DNA of 64,000 nucleotides, from contig BCIX01000006.1 of assembly GCA_001600095.1 (NCBI GenBank), positions 806,001 to 870,000 of the forward strand. The letters are read 5' to 3'. This DNA is from Bullera alba. Lineage: Eukaryota; Basidiomycota; Tremellomycetes; Tremellales; Bulleraceae. Shown piece after piece: positions 58,708 through 64,000 of the stretch. The first letter of the stretch is position 1, and each line of letters starts with the position of its first letter. The position numbers were made by a program, and so were the translations under genes. The notes under the pieces were generated by a model that was given only the letters and a program-made list of their open reading frames with translations, had not been told where the DNA came from and searched no databases.

Positions 58708-60711
58708 ATGACTACCCAGCACCCATCGGCGAAAGCCCCGCAGAAGACAGTGGTGAGTCACCGATCTATCGCACACGTGTAGTCTCGCTTCCCTGGGAAG
58801 AGCAAGAGCTGATCCCGACATGTGCTCTCTTCAGCTCAACTTGGGTAACCTCCCACCCAAGCTCAAGCCTGCAGACATGAAGGCCAATGCCAGCGTGAGT
58901 ACAAGTCGAGCTCGCGACTAACTCGTGTCGTGCCGCGAGCTTACTTGGTTGCCAATAGCAATACCCACGAACCCCCACCAGGGTCAACCCAAGTGAGCTT
59001 CCACTATCAGGAAATGACGTCCTCTCAGCTAACATGATCCTCCCCAGACCAGCCCCCTTGGCCAGCGTGTAAGCCATGTTAACGGGTTGGCACGATCCTC
59101 CAGCTAACCCTTTCTAGTCCGAGGTTACCACGAGTACTCGTTCGCTCATGTGAGCCAATTAGCGCCTGAGAATCCTCGAGTGCCTGGCTGAACTCCCCTC
59201 TAGGCTACCATGGGTGTCCGACTCCCCACTATCCTCAACAAGGCCATTGACGACGTCTGGAAGACTCTCAACCAGGAGTACGACGAGGAGAGGATCACCG
59301 ATCTCCTGAACTGTATTCACCGAATGGAGGCTTTGATGGGAGACCTCCAAAACAACGCCAAGCTCAGGCCAATCATTGATGACGGAGCTGGAGATATCGC
59401 CCTCTGGAACAAGGTCAGTCTACAATATAGCGGACCTGCAAGACGCAAGAAAGGCTAACTCGTGCGGTAGGAAATCGCCAAGTTCTTCCGAGGAAAGGAC
59501 TTTATGAACGCCCCATGGCTCTTTGCCGAGGCCTACAAGTACCGACGACTGAGAGAGTGCTTCTCCCTCTCTAAATTCTGGGTCGACTACGGTGAGCTGA
59601 CCGGTTCTTGGCTGCTCAGGAAATAGCTGACCCGTTTCCAGACGTCTTCTTCAGGCAGAAGTGTGACACCTTCTCTCGATCGAGTCAGGCCGTCTTTGAG
59701 CTTTCCACCCGATTCTCGACTCCCCAGCCAGTCGACAAGGAGCTGTCTGCCGATGCTCAGTTGGAGAAGAACAAGCTACTGTTCCACGAGTTGACTCAGG
59801 TCTGCCTCTGGGGTAACTCTACCGATCTGTCTCTCCTGATCGACATGACCGAGGAGGACATCAAGAAGCTCCAGTCGACCGGTGGAGAGGCCCTCGCTGC
59901 CACTGAGAAGAACATTCTCGGAAACGACCTTCACAAACTTGCCGACTACGTTACCAAGATCAAGGGCGGCAGAATCGACTTTGTCCTCGACAACGCCGGT
60001 GAGTAGGGTGCGAGATCATGCGACGTACACAGTATCTGACCAGCCGCTCAGGTTTCGAGCTCTACTGTGACCTTGTCTACGCCGACTGGCTCATCCAGTC
60101 TGGTATCTGCTCCGAGGTCATCTTCCACGGCAAGAAGATCCCTTGGTTCGTCTCGGATGTCACCAAGGCCGATTGGAACTGGCTGCTCAACACTTGTGTC
60201 TACGGTCACCTGTTCGCCGACGCCTCCGAGGAGGAAATGAACTCGCTCAAGGCCATGGGACACCGATGGAAGCAGTACGAGAAGGAGGGCAAGTGGAAGT
60301 ACGAGGCCCACCCCTTCTGGTGTACCGGATACACGTTCTGGGACTTGAACGCCGAGGCCCCAGATCTCTTCCAGTACCTCGCCGAGTCTGACCTCGTCAT
60401 CTTCAAGGGTGACTTGAACCACCGTGAGTGCCAGGGTTTTGAGATCTAAGAGCTTGACTGACATGTATTCAGGAAAACTCACTTACGATTGCCACGCGCC
60501 ATTGGACACCCCCTTCCCAGTGGCCATCGGACCTCTTGCTGCCGATAACGGAGCGCCACCCGTCTGTTCCCTCCGAACCATCAAATCCGATGTCGTCGTT
60601 GGTATCCCCGCCGGAGTCGGAGAGAAGCTTGACGAGGAAGAGCCAGGATGGAAGATCTCGGGTAAATACGCCGTGGTCCTGTTGTCCCCAGGTCAGAAGG
60701 GCTCGGCTTAG
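58708..60711 (+). CDS. DUF89/ARMT1-like damage-control phosphatase
   Basis: A metal-dependent phosphatase of the DUF89 family, related to yeast Ymr027w and human ARMT1, which hydrolyse sugar phosphates such as fructose 1-phosphate as a clean-up activity. The exons are 58708-58752, 58835-58894, 58959-58992, 59048-59068, 59118-59149, 59204-59413, 59471-59591, 59642-59998, 60052-60423 and 60473-60711, giving 496 residues. The metal-site segment is RIDFVLDNAGFELYCDLVYADW (Asp and Asn contacts, spanning an intron). LVIFKGDLNHRKLTYD near the C-terminus is the second signature. GDIALWNK and the RLPTILNKAIDD helix fit the N-terminal helical domain. The first five exons are short (45, 60, 34, 21 and 32 nt). 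Cytosolic. Confidence 0.9.
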
Positions 60712-62551
60712 GGTCAGTCTCGCGAAATGGCTTAGACGGAGCGTTCAGCAAGCAGATTTATGACCCTTTCCTTACGCAACGATGCACATTTGTCCGTGTT
60801 ACCCTCTATCGGCTGGACGGAAGTATGTGGCATGATTAGGGCCGGGCAATGGGTATTGCGGTGAGTTGTCAGGGTGACTTGGGCTAGGGTAATCAGAAAT
60901 CGCTCAAGAATACCGCGCTGATGGGGCCGTAGACTCGACGCTGATCCTCCATGAGACACTGACAGCTTTGCCTGTACCGGCATTCGTAACCTATCCATGT
61001 TTCGCCTTCCATTACATGCTGTCTTCTCTCCAGCTCACGTTTGGCAAATGGGACCCGCTCGCCTTCGAATATCGTAACGAGTCGCCTTCCGCAGCCGTCG
61101 CCTTCTTCCGCAATGTCCCAAACGCGGTATCCCCACCCCGACTATGTCTCCTGTACCAAGCATTCGAAACAAAGATGATTAGCTCATCAATCCTCCTGTA
61201 CCCAGTATCGATCGTTGGGGGTAATCTAACGGGACAATCGGTGGACTTACAGTGATATAGTCCACCTGGCTCCTTCTGCAGCCGAGCCAGCTAATCCGGC
61301 GAGAACGCTCCGAGATGTCTGATCGGATCACCCACCTCCTTCGGGTCTTGGTCGATCGTCTACCCCGCGACGCGATCCTTCACCCTCCTTTGTGAGGATC
61401 ACCCTTCTGGTCGTCGATCACGCCGAGACGTCAAGGATTTGTCTCTGTCGTCGCCCTCCCCACCAGCTCTTGCGTCACTAGCACTGGTCTCGCGTGGACC
61501 GGCCGATACACTTGGAGTTTCATGATGGCCTTCTGGCTTCTTTGTAAAGTGACCGAGTATCACCTCTGACGTCTACCTGCTCCACTCTCCCCTTCCCCCT
61601 GCCTTTTGGCTCTCCTGGGATACGCTGATCTGTGTGACTTTGATGCGGGGTATACATGATCCGCCCATGTGCCCCTCCCTGCCTCGCTTAACGACGTTTG
61701 GAGATGATCGTCAGTGTCCTTCCTCCGTATCCACCCGGGCCACCTGTCCCGGGGTGTTATGGCGTGTCAAAGTGGATAAGTAGACTCTCGAGTCTGATCG
61801 ACATGTGGGGTGATCGTCCTTGTCCGTTACAACCGAACAAAGAAACTTATACCCTCGTCATCGATCGTCTCGTCTCGCCACTCACCCCACAGCATAGATA
61901 TATAGCCTTGACTCCCTACCTACTCCTCTTTTGTCGTCGAGCCCCTCATCACAAAGCAGACTGACGCTCCACCTCATACCTCCAAAGTCTCAAGTGTATC
62001 ATCGGCATACGCTCATCCATTCCCGACGACCCCACACCTGCTCGGTTCACGGGCGATAACCCCCAGTGACGTCTCACACTTTACGAGCGGCGTTCTAAAG
62101 CAGATCACTCGGGGCTCATCAACGGTCCTCCCAATCTACAGCCCTTCCTCTCTTCTCCACGACTTCCTCAAACACGACATCAGCCGAACAAAATCCGCTT
62201 TGGGCAAGTCTGGACAGCGTACTTGACTTCTTATAACTCAGAGTATACCCTCAGCTCGCTTGCCCCACATTGACGACAAAAAGTCTAAAGGCGAAACGGT
62301 GATCTGTTGCTCGACCATCCATCGTTCAACAGCTAGAATATAGGTATAGAGTGTTCAGGTAGAACAAAGACAACATAGAGACGGATTTCAGGTGAGCCTT
62401 CCAGCCTTTCTCACGCTTGACACATGGGCATTGCTGACGCCTGACGGTAATCAATCAGACACTCCACTTTTCGCCACTAGTATATACCACTACATACACA
62501 TCCACAGTCCTCGACACCGAACGCAACTGATGCGACTAGGATCAAGTAGTC
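60712..62551. other. Intergenic region, 1.84 kb, pyrimidine-rich
   Basis: It lies between two plus-strand genes. A long CT-rich stretch (61260-62380) without a supported frame looks like promoter and leader of the 62552 gene. The leader intron 62392-62458 lies near its end. Confidence 0.5.
62392..62458 (+). other. Candidate 5' UTR intron of the 62552 gene
   Basis: Donor GTGAGC at 62392 follows TTTCAG; the acceptor AATCAATCAG ends at 62458, with GCTGACG and CTGACGG branch candidates. The ATG lies 93 bases farther on. Confidence 0.5.
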
Positions 62552-63638
62552 ATGCCATATACCTACCCGTCCTCCCAAATAAACAGTGGCGACAAATATA
62601 GATCGAATCATGCCCACAAGCATTCTCAACCGCACTACCCCCAGGTCCAACCCCATCCGCAATCGCCACTAGGACCGCGCAGCCACAGTAAGCCTACATC
62701 ACCCCACGCCTCGTCGATCTACCTCTCTCCGATGCAGCAACAACGTATCATGACATGGAGGTCCAATTCTGCAAAGTCGACTGCCTCGACTCCTTCAGCC
62801 AAATCGGCTCATTCTGCCAGCACGACGAGTGACGAGGCCAAGGTCAAGTCGGCGCCTGCATCAATCACTTTAGCCAAGGGGTCGGTGTCGAGCAGCGGTA
62901 TTACCAGTAGCGGGGATATGCCACCACCTACTGCCCATCCTTGTCGCAGCTGCACCGTGAAGAGAAGTTTGTGCTCGTGTTCCACCTTGTCTTCGAGCAG
63001 CAACAGGCGGGAACACGGTGGTCGAAGTGCTCCACCCAGCGGCACAGCAAGCGGAACGATGACCGGTTCCGGCATAACGAGCAATTCCCAGACTCGACAA
63101 AAGAGCTATTACTCCAACAAGAAAAGGAACAAGACCACAGCTTCCACCCTTACACCTCTTACTCCTGTCACCCCGCCTTCGACTACTGCCGATTCGTTCC
63201 GCCAGCAGCCTGTTATCGTGGACAAGCGCGGAATGCCATCACCCGCCCAAGTCGAGGCGTTCAACTTGGGAGCTGCGCCTGCGCATCAGTACGGTGCACC
63301 TCCAGTAGGAATCATGCCCGAGCCTGCTCTCGCCATGCCCCCGTCGAAGCCTGACCCACCAAGAATCGCAGGGGTGAGAGATCCAATCTCGACGAATTAG
63401 TAAGTCAGATCTGTCAGATCACCGGTATTACATCAGCTGACCTGCGCAGCTGGCGACAGATGTTCCCACCGGCTGCTCCTAGAATGGCATTCATGCAGCC
63501 CGGCCCACACGTACGTACACCCAACTCCACCTGTGGTGGGAGTGCTGACAGTCTCCGTAGCCTCCTCAGCCATTCGGCGTGCAATTCGCACCGCTCATGA
63601 AATGGGAGAGTCCGGGTGACGAAATGCGCCAGTTCTAA
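62552..63638 (+). CDS. Unassigned low-complexity Ser/Pro/Gln-rich protein
   Basis: I do not recognise this family. The exons are 62552-63399, 63450-63510 and 63561-63638, giving 328 residues. Most of the protein is predicted disordered, rich in Ser, Thr, Pro, His and Gln. A short Cys cluster HPCRSCTVKRSLCSCS (about residues 128-143) could bind a metal. The C-terminal PRIAGVRDPISTN, WRQMFPPAAPRMAFM and FGVQFAPLMKWESPG blocks, each on its own exon, look more conserved than the rest. A nuclear or RNA-related role would be a guess. Confidence 0.65.
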
Positions 63639-64000
63639 TACCATGATCGCTCTCGAGCTCGGCCTTCCAATGGTTCTCTCGGCCGAAATCAGACTGTCAA
63701 GGAGGTGGCGGTGAAAGGAGACCAAGCGGAGTGATCGGTTGTACAGCGAGCGACATTCACACGAGGCCGATGACGTGGGGATGATCCTTTGTTGATGGCT
63801 CGTGGCAGCGAGTTGTAAAGTCGTAGCAGTGGTAGGAGGCGGAAGGATCCTGACACCAACAGACGGGTACTGAGATCATTCCTCCTCATAATACAGTAAA
63901 GTTGCCAGTCTGACCAAGCCTGGATCGGGCAGATACCTCGGAAAGACAGAAAAGTAAAGTAAAGCAAGTTAGTACGTCGATCACACCATGTATCCTAGAC
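63639..64000. other. 3' flank at the window edge
   Basis: Downstream of the last gene. A minus-strand frame near 63967-63689 has no family signal. Nothing else is supported. Confidence 0.4.

Overview
The window looks like a chromosomal segment of a basidiomycete yeast, most likely a Tremellomycete (the Cryptococcus/Kwoniella/Saitozyma side of the fungi). Nearly every gene is cut by many 45-65 nt introns with GTGAGT/GTAAGT donors, a CTGAC or CTAAC branch box close to the acceptor, and exons down to a few bases. Protein families such as Fig4, Nhp2, Gis2, Fur1, Rpn13 and siderophore MFS carriers also fit. All gene models were spliced by eye; each internal exon chain was checked for phase and for an open frame. 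No tRNA, rRNA, CRISPR array or intact transposon was recognised.

Layout. 1-3.7 kb: two tandem, diverged paralogues with one C2H2-like finger; the second ends in a membrane anchor. 4.8-6.2 kb: aquaporin. 6.7-9.3 kb: two unassigned membrane proteins. 9.65-11.57 kb: secreted M14 carboxypeptidase. 11.9-13.3 kb: proteasome ubiquitin receptor Rpn13. 13.5-17.5 kb: very large alpha-arrestin. 18.1-21.7 kb: phosphoinositide phosphatase Fig4. 21.9-23.7 kb: aldehyde dehydrogenase. 24.1-24.9 kb: Nhp2. 25.3-29.1 kb: a Zn2Cys6 regulator fused to an aspartate-aminotransferase-like domain. 29.45-30.3 kb: STEEP1-like protein. 30.8-33.2 kb: siderophore-type MFS carrier. 34.1-37.6 kb: AGC-type kinase. 39.4-41.7 kb: helical protein, possibly Ybp/glomulin. 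42.2-43.3 kb: seven-knuckle Gis2. 44.1-45.5 kb: uracil phosphoribosyltransferase. 46.1-47.7 kb: second aquaporin. 48.9-49.6 kb: FMN reductase. 50.35-53.0 kb: multidrug-type MFS carrier. 53.5-55.3 kb: GT32 glycosyltransferase. 55.5-56.9 kb: His/Met-rich single-pass membrane protein. 58.7-60.7 kb: DUF89 damage-control phosphatase. 62.6-63.6 kb: unassigned low-complexity protein.

The most unusual locus is 25263-29102 (minus strand). One 16-exon open frame of 995 codons encodes an acidic N-terminus, a perfect Zn2Cys6 cluster assembled from exons of 11, 14, 4, 5 and 29 nt, and a full-length aspartate-aminotransferase fold. That fold has lost the PLP lysine and nearly every other catalytic residue. 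The protein ends in an Ala/Glu/Arg coiled coil. The layout recalls the bacterial MocR/GabR regulators (winged helix plus aminotransferase fold), here with a fungal DNA-binding domain and a dead enzyme domain.

Other points of interest are a 42-bp hairpin flanked by a perfect 8-bp direct repeat in the kinase upstream region, an open reading frame continuing past a TAG in the first gene, a GC-AG intron in the kinase, and two aquaporins that share intron positions and unusual NPA boxes. The genes do not form one pathway; this is ordinary fungal gene order with a few divergent gene pairs sharing a promoter region.
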